In this document: positions 47,704-56,566 of the stretch, in pieces
Position numbering within the stretch: the stretch's first letter is position 1
How the letters are laid out: each line of letters opens with the position of its first letter
Assembly: GCF_014337925.2 (NCBI RefSeq)
Contig: NZ_CP143423.1
Coordinates: 1,208,501 to 1,272,500, forward strand
Direction of reading: 5' to 3'
Source: Roseobacter fucihabitans
GTDB taxonomy: Bacteria; Pseudomonadota; Alphaproteobacteria; Rhodobacterales; Rhodobacteraceae
DNA: 64,000 bases
Notes under the pieces: generated by a model
Told to the model about the DNA's origin: nothing
The model's database searches: none
The model's input: only the letters and a program-made list of their open reading frames with translations
Made by a program: the position numbers and the translations under genes

Positions 47704-48798
47704 CTATCCTGTTTTTCGGGCAATGCGAGCAAGCTTTGGGGGTTCTATGCTTGTACTCATGACTTTTCCGGGGAGGGTAAAGCCGATCGCGCAACCGTTT
47801 TTATCACTACTGTCCAGGACCGAAATGGTGCCGCCACGCGCCGTGAGCAGCCGTCTGATGCTGAGAAGACCATACCCTGTATCGCCTCTTAGGGAGGCGT
47901 TTTCGACAAAAGCCTGCCCGATGTTTTTAAAGCCGGAGCCGTCGTCGCGCACCTCAATACTGATGGTGCCGGGGCCAGATTGACGGGCTTCGATTACAAT
48001 GGACAATCGATCCTTGCTGCCATGCTTCATGGAATTGTCCAGCAGATTGCGCAATACGATCTGAATTGCGGTTTTATCACCGTAAAGCGTCACATCCGGC
48101 CATGTTACAAAATGAACGGCCCGCGGGTCGAGAACATCCAGGATGATCTGGCACAATGGGGCGAAATCAAACGGGACGATGTCGGGCGCGGTGTTTGTCT
48201 GATCGGCATGGGTCAGCACGTCCCTGAGCAGGATGCCCGATTTGGTGGCGACTTCATCCAAAAGATCAATCAGTTGCAGCTTGCCATCGCCATGGTCTTC
48301 AAAATCATCGCGCAGCATATCGGCCAGTATCGAGATATTCCGCATCGGCGTACGCAGATCATGCGCGGCAAGTGCGACAAATTGCTCTGCGTCATTGTTC
48401 AGACAGCTGAGGTTATGGTGCAGCCTGCGCGCTTCATGCTCAGCGGATATGTCAATACTGGTGCCGATGATACCTGTGACTTGCCCCCGCAGATTTCGTT
48501 GCGGTTTCAGCGTCCTGCGCCACCAGGTCGCGGTGCCAGAATCCAAAATATTGAATTCATAAATTTTGGGTTCACCACTCAGGATTGCGGCCATGTGATG
48601 CTGGTACTCTGGCTCGGCAAGGGAAGGGGGGTAAATATCGCGCGCGGTTTTGCCAATCACCATATCGCGTGACAGCCCGCTTTCCAGCTCAGCAGTGCGG
48701 TTCCAGATTGTGTATCGCGGAGTGCCCTCAGTATCCGGCTCAACGACAAAAACACAAGCTGCCACTTGGTCAAAACAATCAGTTTCTGGATCAGTCAC
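47704..48798 (-). CDS. PAS-domain sensor histidine kinase (soluble)
   Basis: The 364-residue protein starts from GTG. A PAS domain (about 8-118, YTIWNRTAELESGLSRDMVI, WWRRTLKPQRNLRGQVTGII) is followed by a HisKA helix with the phospho-acceptor His146 (FVALAAHDLRTPMRNISILA). A HATPase domain follows with N box LRNLLDNSMKHG, G box DDGSGF and a second glycine-rich motif GDTGYGLLSIRRLL. There is no membrane segment, so the signal is cytoplasmic. No response regulator is adjacent. Confidence 0.88.
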   Translation of the reverse strand: MTDPETDCFDQVAACVFVVEPDTEGTPRYTIWNRTAELESGLSRDMVIGKTARDIYPPSLAEPEYQHHMAAILSGEPKIYEFNILDSGTATWWRRTLKPQRNLRGQVTGIIGTSIDISAEHEARRLHHNLSCLNNDAEQFVALAAHDLRTPMRNISILADMLRDDFEDHGDGKLQLIDLLDEVATKSGILLRDVLTHADQTNTAPDIVPFDFAPLCQIILDVLDPRAVHFVTWPDVTLYGDKTAIQIVLRNLLDNSMKHGSKDRLSIVIEARQSGPGTISIEVRDDGSGFKNIGQAFVENASLRGDTGYGLLSIRRLLTARGGTISVLDSSDKNGCAIGFTLPGKVMSTSIEPPKLARIARKTG

Positions 48799-48899
48799 TT
48801 GTGCCTCGGTCCTCTTCGCTTGCGCGCAGGTTACCGGGTGCAGATTTAAAATCGCGTTAAACCAACCATATTTTCAGACCGTAACCCGTGGCGGTGCAA

Positions 48900-49454
48900 T
48901 CAGTTACCACAATTGCCAACGAGGGCTTCGTATTGCGCCGTGATCCAGCCCAGAGCCTGTTCGGGTTCGGAATTCTGAATCCGCTCGGAGAGCTGTGAAA
49001 AGACGATGGCGGAGCGGCTTTCATCCACCACGGTATAGGTTTCACCAGTGATCACGGTTTCATAGACAAAAAACGCGATCGCGATGAGCAGGACGCCGCG
49101 CGCCACGCCGAAGACAAAGCCAAACCCCTGATCAATACCACCCAGGACGGAGCGTTGCACAACAGAGGCAAACAGCGGCGTAAACAGCGACACCACGATC
49201 AGGGCGACGGCAAAAACCAGCGCGAAGGCCCCGATGATGGAGAGTTCACAGCTGTCGGCCAGAAACTCCCCTACGACCGGGATTTCGCGCACCAGCGGCT
49301 CGACCTGTGGCGCAAACAGAAAGCCGAGGACGGCGGCCGCGACCCAGCCGACAATCGCCATCACCTCGCGCACAAGCCCTCGCCCGTAAGCCAGCAGGGC
49401 TGAAACCACGAGGACCAGCGCCACGACGCCGTCAATGATGGTAAAACCTTCCAT
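48900..49454 (-). CDS. cvpA: CvpA family protein
   Basis: The 184-residue protein has four N-terminal membrane helices: FTIIDGVVALVLVVSALLAY, VMAIVGWVAAAVLGFLF, SIIGAFALVFAVALIVVSLF, GFVFGVARGVLLIAIAFFVY. The pattern fits the colicin V production/CvpA family. The C-terminal tail is short. In this group cvpA often lies between radA and purF, as here. Confidence 0.88.
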   Translation of the reverse strand: MEGFTIIDGVVALVLVVSALLAYGRGLVREVMAIVGWVAAAVLGFLFAPQVEPLVREIPVVGEFLADSCELSIIGAFALVFAVALIVVSLFTPLFASVVQRSVLGGIDQGFGFVFGVARGVLLIAIAFFVYETVITGETYTVVDESRSAIVFSQLSERIQNSEPEQALGWITAQYEALVGNCGN

Positions 49455-49478
49455 AGTTCCGATGCCTTTCCTTCGCGC

Positions 49479-50840
49479 TTATCCCGCGCCAAATATTTCG
49501 CCCACAAACCCGGTCAGATCCGCCATCGTGTTCAGCGCAATACCGTTCACTCCCACGGCTTTGCCACCGCTCGGAGCAATTGCGCTGGTGAAACCAAGTT
49601 TTTGCGCTTCTTTCAACCTGTTTTCGGTCTGTGTGGCTGGGCGCAGCGCACCGGAGAGGCTGATTTCGCCAAACACGACTGTATCCGCGGGCAGAGCGGC
49701 GTCTTCGCGCGCGCTCAAAAGCGCAGCAGCCACCGCCAGATCGGCGGCGGGTTCGGAGACCTTCATCCCACCGGCGACATTGAGATAGACGTCAAGCCCG
49801 GCAAAGGGGATGCCGCAGCGCGCCTCCAGCACCGCCAGGATCATCGCGAGACGCCCGCCGTCCCAGCCGACCACCGTGCGGCGCGCCTGTGAATGGGGCG
49901 AGGGGGCCACAAGGGCCTGAAATTCGACCAACACCGGGCGCGTGCCTTCCACGCCTGCAAAGACCACTGAGCCGGGTGAGGGTTCGCCGCGCTCGGATAG
50001 AAACAGCGCGGAAGGGTTGGTGACTTCGGCCAGCCCCTTGCCGGTCATCTCGAACACACCGATTTCATCGGCTGGGCCAAAGCGGTTTTTGACCGCGCGC
50101 AGGATGCGAAATCGATGCCCGCGCTCGCCCTCGAAATAAAGCACCGTGTCGACCATATGTTCGACCACGCGCGGACCCGCGATTTGCCCGTCCTTGGTCA
50201 CGTGGCCCACGAGGATCACGGAAACGCCTTTGCGCTTGGCAAAACTGGTCAGTTCGTGGGCAGCGGCGCGTACCTGGCTGACCGACCCCGGCGCGCTTTC
50301 GACGTTATCGGCCCACATGGTTTGGATCGAATCGATGATCGCCAGCTGTGGCCTTTCCGCCTCCAGCGTGGTCAGAATATCGCGCAGGTTGGTCTCGGCG
50401 GCCAGTTTCACCGGCGCATCTGCCAGATCAAGACGCTGTGCGCGCATCCGCACCTGCGCGCTGGCCTCTTCGCCGGAGACATAGATGGTTTTCAACCCCG
50501 AGCGTGCAAATTGCGCGGCGGCCTGGAGCAGGAGCGTGGATTTGCCAATGCCGGGATCGCCCCCAACCAGAATGGCCGACGCCGGCACCAAGCCCCCACC
50601 CAGCACCCGGTCCAGTTCGGCGATGCCCGATTGTGTGCGCGGTGGCGGGGGTTCCTGCGTGGCCAGATCGGTAAGGACAATGGACGACCCACGTTTGCCC
50701 CCCAGCGATTTCGCCGGACCCTTGGAGATGCCCGCGTCCTGCACAATGGTGTTCCATTCTGCGCAAGCTTCACAACGCCCGGCCCATTTGGTGGTGACAT
50801 TGCCACAGGCCGAACAGGAGAAGGAAGGGGATTTTGCCAT
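49479..50840 (-). CDS. radA: DNA repair protein RadA
   Basis: The 453-residue protein helps process recombination intermediates. The N-terminal zinc ribbon is CSACGNVTTKWAGRCEAC. The RecA-like ATPase core has Walker A GGDPGIGKSTLLLQAAAQFA and the RadA motif KNRFGPADEIG. A Lon-type C-terminal domain follows (GLDVYLNVAGGMKVSEPAAD), without the Lon catalytic dyad, as is normal. The start is the ATG at 50840. Confidence 0.95.
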   Translation of the reverse strand: MAKSPSFSCSACGNVTTKWAGRCEACAEWNTIVQDAGISKGPAKSLGGKRGSSIVLTDLATQEPPPPRTQSGIAELDRVLGGGLVPASAILVGGDPGIGKSTLLLQAAAQFARSGLKTIYVSGEEASAQVRMRAQRLDLADAPVKLAAETNLRDILTTLEAERPQLAIIDSIQTMWADNVESAPGSVSQVRAAAHELTSFAKRKGVSVILVGHVTKDGQIAGPRVVEHMVDTVLYFEGERGHRFRILRAVKNRFGPADEIGVFEMTGKGLAEVTNPSALFLSERGEPSPGSVVFAGVEGTRPVLVEFQALVAPSPHSQARRTVVGWDGGRLAMILAVLEARCGIPFAGLDVYLNVAGGMKVSEPAADLAVAAALLSAREDAALPADTVVFGEISLSGALRPATQTENRLKEAQKLGFTSAIAPSGGKAVGVNGIALNTMADLTGFVGEIFGAG

Positions 50841-51122
50841 ACCGTCTTGTGGCCTAGCCGCTCGGTCGGGTCAAAGGCAAAATGCGCGCGGCACCGGCGC
50901 GATTTCTCGTGCTGTGCACGAGGGGCGCTGGGGCTTTATGCACAAGCGTGGCAACGGCCTTTACGCCGCCAAACAGCCGACCGGGCAATCCGGAACGCGG
51001 GCGCTCCGAAGCCGTTTTTGATAAATCGCGATTCGCCACAGCTGGGTTACTTGCGGGTCCTGCCAAACAGAAACGTGCTCCCGGAGCACCCGCCGGCTGC
51101 ACGCTGTGACAGCGAGTGGTGG

Positions 51123-51899
51123 CTATTCCGCAGCCAATCTGGGCAGCCGTATCACATCGTCTTCCTGAACATTCGCCACAGGTGTCTCAGAGTCTGCAAA
51201 CTTGATTTCAGGCAGGATCTCTTCGAGGTCTTCGATCAGGCGATCCAGTTGCGATTTGGCAACCGCCTCATCGAGGTCCAGCCGGTTGGCCCATTGGCGA
51301 ATGTCGGTATGCAGCGCCTTTGCATGATCCAACCGCTCCTGAAAGGTTTCGATCTCCTGCTGGCGTTGCAGCAAAAACCCATGCGCGCGGTCCACGCGCT
51401 CATCCGAAAAGCTCTGCGCCAGGTCCTGGCTGATGCGGCTCATCTGGGCGGCGACCTCAAGGATATCGGGCTCAAGACTGCCCAGATCGGGGTGATCGCG
51501 CAGATGCACGATGCGTTCCTTCACCGCATCAAATTCGGACGGAGCCTGAAACAGACCCTTGCGGTCATCGCTGTGCACGATGGCATAGGCGCGTGCGATG
51601 TCTTCCATGCGCAGCGAAAAGCTGTGGTGGGCCGCTTCCAGACGCATGACGCGCTGGTTGGTCGGCAAAAAGAAACACAGGGACAGGAGTAACAAAGTCA
51701 TTGCCGCCTGCGCATAGGCACCACCGTTTTCAAGCGTTACGCCATTGATCGCCAGAGGCAGTTCGAGCCAAGGCAAAACGCCCGCGAGCGCCAGCCCGGA
51801 AAAGAGCACAGACACCAGAGTTGCAACCGCGATGAGCGCGAGGGCAAAACCCTGGAAAAGAGAACGCGTCATCATCAACGCGGGACGAAATTGTTCCAT
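51123..51899 (-). CDS. Membrane-anchored coiled-coil protein of unknown function
   Basis: The 258-residue protein has two N-terminal membrane helices (LFQGFALALIAVATLVSVLF, AQAAMTLLLLSLCFFL) and then a helical, charged region to the end. EIETFQERLDHAKALHTDIR and QLDRLIEDLEEILPEIKFAD read as coiled coil. The C terminus is acidic. It is annotated as DNA repair protein in some relatives, from memory, but no such motif is visible here. The ATG at 51899 is preferred over 51938. Confidence 0.6.
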   Translation of the reverse strand: MEQFRPALMMTRSLFQGFALALIAVATLVSVLFSGLALAGVLPWLELPLAINGVTLENGGAYAQAAMTLLLLSLCFFLPTNQRVMRLEAAHHSFSLRMEDIARAYAIVHSDDRKGLFQAPSEFDAVKERIVHLRDHPDLGSLEPDILEVAAQMSRISQDLAQSFSDERVDRAHGFLLQRQQEIETFQERLDHAKALHTDIRQWANRLDLDEAVAKSQLDRLIEDLEEILPEIKFADSETPVANVQEDDVIRLPRLAAE

Positions 51900-52084
51900 G
51901 GAAATACACTCCCTGAAAATCTTTAACATCGGCAACAAACCGCCGAACCTGGGAGTAACCTATCATAAATGAATCAAAATTTCGAATAAAACTCAGAAAT
52001 TGGTGAACGTTTCAATCTTTGCGGGCAGATTGTTGCGCCACCTTCTACAGTGGGTATTTCCGGGCAGAATTGTCCCCGGAATAC

Positions 52085-52831
52085 CTAGCGCACGGCCTCA
52101 ATGGGGCCTTCGGCTTTGCCGTGAATGAACTGGTCCAGATAGGGGTTCCCGCTGCTGTCCATCTGGCTGACCGGGCCAGTCCATTGGATCACGCCCTCAT
52201 GCAGCATGGCGATATTATCGGCAATCGCGCGCACGGAGGTCATGTCATGGGTGATGGTCATGGCCGTCGCACCCATTTCCACCACGATCTCGCGGATCAG
52301 CTCGTTGATCACCCCGGACATGATCGGATCAAGCCCGGTGGTCGGCTCGTCAAAGAAGATGATCTCGGGTTCGGCAGCAATGGCGCGGGCAAGACCGACG
52401 CGTTTTTGCATGCCCCCCGAAAGTTCCGCCGGGAAGCGATCCGCCACATCCGGTTTGAGGCCAACACGGCGCAGCTTTTCAATGGCGATCTCGCGGGCCT
52501 CGCCGTGCGGGCGCTTGAGCGAGCCGCGCAGCAGGCGAAAGGCCACATTCTGCCAGACCGGCAGGCTGTCAAATAGCGCGCCGCCCTGAAATAACATCCC
52601 GAAACGCGCGAGGAAGGCGTCGCGGTCCCCGGTGGCGGCGTCTTTGCCATCCACGGTGATGGTGCCGCTGTCCGGTTTGATCAACCCGAGGATGCATTTG
52701 AGCGCGATGGATTTACCGGTGCCGGAACCGCCGATGATGACCATGGAGGTGCCGCTTTGGATATCCAGATCAAGCCCGCGCAACACGTGGTTCGAGCCGA
52801 AGGATTTCTTGACGTTTTCCATGCGGATCAT
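52085..52831 (-). CDS. mlaF: Mla-type phospholipid ABC transporter ATP-binding protein
   Basis: The 248-residue ATPase belongs to the MlaF family. Walker A is IIGGSGTGKSIALKCILG, the signature ELSGGMQKRVGLARAIA, Walker B IIFFDEPTTGLDPI and the H loop TMTITHDMTSV. With MlaE it forms the inner-membrane pump that maintains outer-membrane lipid asymmetry. The start overlaps the mlaE stop (ATGA). The periplasmic MlaD subunit is not in the window. Confidence 0.92.
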   Translation of the reverse strand: MIRMENVKKSFGSNHVLRGLDLDIQSGTSMVIIGGSGTGKSIALKCILGLIKPDSGTITVDGKDAATGDRDAFLARFGMLFQGGALFDSLPVWQNVAFRLLRGSLKRPHGEAREIAIEKLRRVGLKPDVADRFPAELSGGMQKRVGLARAIAAEPEIIFFDEPTTGLDPIMSGVINELIREIVVEMGATAMTITHDMTSVRAIADNIAMLHEGVIQWTGPVSQMDSSGNPYLDQFIHGKAEGPIEAVR

Positions 52832-53604
52832 AGCGAGAAAAACACCCCCGTGAGCACGAAGTTCGCGGCCAGGATCAGCACGGCTGCGGCCTCCACGGCG
52901 GTCTTGGTCGCGCGCCCCACACCCATGGCACCGCGGCCCGAATTCATGCCGTGATAGCAGCCCATGAGGGCCGCGACGAAGCCAAAGACCGCACCTTTGG
53001 TCAGCGAGGAGATGATGTCGATCGGTTCAAGAAAGTTCACCGTATTACGGACGTAGCCCGCAGGATTGAACCCCAGCGTGCCTGTCGCCACCGCGTACCC
53101 CCCGAAAACTCCGATAATATCGCCAATCCCGACCAGCAGGGGCACCACGATCACCGCAGCCAGAACCCGCGGCGCGGTGAGGTATTTCATCGGATGCGTC
53201 GAAAGGGTTACCAAAGCGTCGATCTGCTCGGTGACCTTCATGGTGGCGATTTCGGCGGCAATCGAGGAGGTCACGCGCGCTGCGATCATCAACCCGACCA
53301 TCACAGGCCCCAGTTCGCGCACCATGCCGACGGCCACGATCTGGGGCACGACGGATTCAGCATTGAACCGCGCGCCGCCCGCATAGATTTGCAAGGCCAG
53401 CGCACCGCCGGTGAACACCGTGGTCAACCCGATGACCGGCAGCGACAGCCAGCCAATGTTGAGCAGCGCGGAGAGGAATTCACGGTGATAATAGGGCGGG
53501 CGCAGCATATGGCTGACCGCCTCCACGCCAAACAGCGCGATGCGGCCAATCGCGGCGAGCACGGCCATCACGGTGCGGCCAATGAGGGCTAGCGGATAAG
53601 TCAA
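52828..53604 (-). CDS. mlaE: Mla-type phospholipid ABC transporter permease
   Basis: The 258-residue permease has the MlaE/YrbE pattern ([60 protein letters not shown]) and five or six membrane helices. A TTG start overlapping the alr stop (TTGA) is used because no ATG lies nearer; an internal ATG at codon 13 is an alternative. It pairs with mlaF. Confidence 0.92.
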   Translation of the reverse strand: MTYPLALIGRTVMAVLAAIGRIALFGVEAVSHMLRPPYYHREFLSALLNIGWLSLPVIGLTTVFTGGALALQIYAGGARFNAESVVPQIVAVGMVRELGPVMVGLMIAARVTSSIAAEIATMKVTEQIDALVTLSTHPMKYLTAPRVLAAVIVVPLLVGIGDIIGVFGGYAVATGTLGFNPAGYVRNTVNFLEPIDIISSLTKGAVFGFVAALMGCYHGMNSGRGAMGVGRATKTAVEAAAVLILAANFVLTGVFFSL

Positions 53605-54632
53605 ATATAGACGCGCTTGTAGCGCGCTCCCAGTGAGGTCAGTATTTCATAGCCTATGGTATCGGCAAATCCGGCGACCGTGTCCACCGATTGATGCGCG
53701 CCGATCAATTCAAGATGCTCGGGGTCCTGCGCCAGCCCGGTGACATCGACCCCGATCATATCCATGGAAATGCGCCCGACCACCGGGACACTGGAGCTTT
53801 TGGCATATAGATGTGCGTTGGCACCCATCCCGCGCAGGATGCCATCGGCATAGCCGGCAGAGATTGTGGCGATCCGCGAGGGGCTGCGGGCCGTCCAGGT
53901 GTTGGAATATCCGACCGTTTCGCCCACCGCGACATCGCGGATCTGGATCACGGGGATATCCAGCAACACAACCGGGCGCGCGTCGACGTAAGGCAGGCCA
54001 CCGTAAAGCCCGATGCCGGGGCGTACGAGGTCAAAATGGTATTCGGAACCGAGTAAAATCCCCCCGGTCGCGGCCAGCGAGAGGGGGGCGTCGACGCCTT
54101 GTGTCATATCGGTAAAGCATTGCAACTGTTGGGCATTCATCGGGTGATCGGGCGTATCCGCGCAGGCCAGATGCGACATGATCAGCGTTGGTTTATGCTC
54201 CAGGGCAAGATCGCGCAGTGCCGCCCATTCCGCCGCCTCCATGCCCAGACGGTTCATGCCGGTGTCGAGCTGGATGCCAAACGGATGGCCGGGCAGGGCC
54301 TCGAAATGGCGCAGCATCTGATCGATGGAATTGAGCATCGGGGTGAGGCCTGCATCCCGGATCAGGTCTGTATCCTGCGACATATGCCCGGAAAAGACGC
54401 TGATCTGCGGCCCCTTGCCCAGAACCGCGCGCAACGCAGCCCCCTCCTCGGCGACGGCGACAAAGAACGACCGCGCACCGGATTTTGCCAGCGCCTTTGC
54501 GACGCGGGGAAGGCCCAATCCGTAGGCGTCGGCCTTGATAACGGCAGCAGCTTTGCCCTGCGCAAGCGCATTCAGGTGACGCCAATTCTCGCTTAATGCG
54601 GCAAGATCAATGCTCAGGGATGCAACAGCCAT
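53601..54632 (-). CDS. alr: Alanine racemase
   Basis: The 343-residue PLP enzyme makes D-alanine for peptidoglycan. The PLP lysine is Lys33 in [12 protein letters not shown], with [12 protein letters not shown] and the conserved catalytic tyrosine region [20 protein letters not shown], then [15 protein letters not shown]. Length is a little short of the family average, with a complete core. The gene overlaps mlaE and is probably the first gene of an alr-mlaE-mlaF operon. Confidence 0.93.
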   Translation of the reverse strand: MAVASLSIDLAALSENWRHLNALAQGKAAAVIKADAYGLGLPRVAKALAKSGARSFFVAVAEEGAALRAVLGKGPQISVFSGHMSQDTDLIRDAGLTPMLNSIDQMLRHFEALPGHPFGIQLDTGMNRLGMEAAEWAALRDLALEHKPTLIMSHLACADTPDHPMNAQQLQCFTDMTQGVDAPLSLAATGGILLGSEYHFDLVRPGIGLYGGLPYVDARPVVLLDIPVIQIRDVAVGETVGYSNTWTARSPSRIATISAGYADGILRGMGANAHLYAKSSSVPVVGRISMDMIGVDVTGLAQDPEHLELIGAHQSVDTVAGFADTIGYEILTSLGARYKRVYI

Positions 54633-55277
54633 GGCCGGGGTTTTGACAGGGCTGCGCGGGGGGTCAAGCGGAAAATGGGGTTGGCCACAAGCGGATCAGT
54701 GGTCTCGGCCACCCCGCTGATGCCCTCAAGGCCAGACAATTTGGAAAATGCACGTCGGGTCATCAATATGGTGGAAATGCGTGGCTGGCGTTTTTGCCCC
54801 CTGCTTGGCCAAAGCCTAAGCACCAAAGGCGCGAATGCCGTCGTTCCGGCAAATTTCTGACTATAAAAAAAGGGATATCCCCGTGTTGCAGGGTAACGTC
54901 ATGGATTCTGCGCTATCCAGAAGTGTCCAAAGATCTGCCCGGCTTCAGAATTCGACAGAACCCAAATGATATTGCCGGTCCCGCTGTGCAGTCGCGCGCG
55001 GTGTCACTGAAACGGTTCGGTTTCACGTATCTGCGAAAATCCCTGTATGTTCAGGATTGATAATCCCCGGCGTTTTCTGAGGGAGTTTATGGGTGATCGG
55101 AGATTTATCGCTCAGCGCCCAAATGGCTGCTGTGCGCGGCAAATGAGCGTTGAAAGACCCCGATTGCCGCGCCTTTCATACCGCATCACAAGGTGCGCCG
55201 CAGATGCGGTATTGCCCTTGCTTTGGACGGGTAAATCAAGCAAATTTATGGAGGGATAACGCGTAAGGGGTATACTC
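54633..55277. other. Gene-free spacer upstream of alr and the VPLPA-CTERM gene
   Basis: No supported gene in 645 bases. Short frames on both strands have no recognisable homology. The stretch must hold the alr promoter on its left and the promoter of the exported protein on its right. dnaB, which is often next to alr in this group, is not present. Confidence 0.6.
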
Positions 55278-55919
55278 ATGAAATCAATTTATACAGCAAT
55301 CGTGATGGCCGTATTCGCTGGATCCGCCAATGCCGCAACCATCATTACAGAAACTACCGACTACACAGACCAGGATCTGGCCGCGGGGCCGCTTTTTATC
55401 ACCTCGAGCGGTGATTTTTCGACGCCCGAATCCTATTCGATCTCGGGCAGCCTCGCTCAGTCGGACCTGTCCGACAGCTTCACCGCTGTCCTCGGGCCAA
55501 ACCGCATGCTCGAGAACATTGTCGTCAGCTTTTCAAATGTGGGTGGGCAATTTAACGGCACCGCGCTTCAACCTTCAGAGGTTACGACCAGCACGGCAAT
55601 AACAGTGTTTTTCCCGGATATTATCCCGACTAACCCGCCGCAGCTTGGATTTACCATCAACCTGGGATCGGGCAATTCCAGCACGAATTTCATGAACGGC
55701 ATTACTGCATTGCGGGATGATCAGACCTGGGTGTTTGGGTTTGGGATCGCTGCGAATTCCCCTCTGGCAAGTTTTGGAAGCATCAGCGGCGACTGGAATG
55801 TCACCTTTGATGTGGTGGACACATCCGTGCCCGCCGTGCCCTTGCCGGCCTCATCACTCCTGCTGATCGGAGCATTGGCGGGCCTGGGTCTTGCGCGTCG
55901 CAGGACGACGCAGGGCTGA
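55278..55919 (+). CDS. VPLPA-CTERM sorting-domain protein
   Basis: The 213-residue exported protein has a signal peptide (MKSIYTAIVMAVFAGSANA), a Ser/Thr/Asn-rich beta-type middle, and a C-terminal sorting signal. That signal comprises a VPLPAS motif, a hydrophobic helix LLLIGALAGLGLA and a basic end RRRTTQG. Such tails are recognised by XrtD-type exosortases and cleaved or anchored for transport to the surface. No exosortase gene lies in this window. Confidence 0.88.
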   Translation: MKSIYTAIVMAVFAGSANAATIITETTDYTDQDLAAGPLFITSSGDFSTPESYSISGSLAQSDLSDSFTAVLGPNRMLENIVVSFSNVGGQFNGTALQPSEVTTSTAITVFFPDIIPTNPPQLGFTINLGSGNSSTNFMNGITALRDDQTWVFGFGIAANSPLASFGSISGDWNVTFDVVDTSVPAVPLPASSLLLIGALAGLGLARRRTTQG

Positions 55920-56400
55920 TTTGCCCGCCGGCGACTGGTTCCGCCGCTGTGCGCCAACGCCGGGTTCCTGCATATCGAGAGGGCTCGCCCGCCGCTCTCC
56001 CGGTCTGGTGCCATGGGGCGTGCGCTCCAAGAACCGCGTGAACGCATGCACTGCCCGCAGATCCATCCCCTGCGCCTTTGGCAGCTGTCGCTTGTTTTGC
56101 GTATCGTCAACCGAGCGCAGGCTTGTCGATTGAGCGACGCACCGCCAAACATCCGTTCACCTAAGATCAACTCACGTCATTCTGGGAGTTCACTTTGGTC
56201 TTCTCATGGTAACTCGAGATCAGCTTTGACTGGGTCGTACCGGTCGCATCTGTTTTGTAACGCAGTGGGGTGAAAGACGTCATACAGCCACTTAGCTGAC
56301 CACGCCGAACCATATTTAGCAGATAATTCGATAGATCATTTCACCCAATTTGCCGGGCGAAAGTCAGGAAATTCAATTGTGAGTGAGGGTTAGGTACAGC
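55920..56400. other. Gene-free spacer between the VPLPA gene and tRNA-Glu
   Basis: About 480 bases with no supportable gene. Frames on either strand give low-complexity or arginine-rich translations. There is no integrase and no direct repeat of the tRNA end that I can see, so no integrated element is indicated. Confidence 0.55.
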
Positions 56401-56475
56401 TGGTAGCCCGTAGGGGAATCGAACCCCTCTTTCCAGGTTGAAAACCTGGCGTCCTAACCGATAGACGAACGGGCC
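56401..56475 (-). tRNA. tRNA-Glu (UUC)
   Basis: The minus-strand sequence begins ggcccgttcgtctatcggtt and ends ctacgggctacca, so the CCA is encoded. The acceptor stem closes with a G-U pair at the end. The anticodon arm is ccagg-ttttcaa-cctgg with anticodon TTC, and the T arm is gaggggttcgattcccct. Length is 75 bases including CCA. All features fit alphaproteobacterial tRNA-Glu. Confidence 0.95.
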
Positions 56476-56566
56476 ACTAGGCTGTGAGCGGTTGATTAGG
56501 CAATCCACGTGCCGCGTGCAAGCAAAAATGTGGGACGCGGGCAATAAATTTTGTCGCACCCCGGTT

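Noticed and set aside
50115-51692. 525-codon plus-strand frame covering parts of radA and the coiled-coil gene
   Set aside because: It crosses two well-supported minus-strand genes, has antisense-type composition and no recognisable domain.
55920-56475. tRNA-Glu as an integration site of a genomic island
   Set aside because: No integrase and no direct repeat of the tRNA 3' end is visible nearby, and the flanking genes are ordinary.
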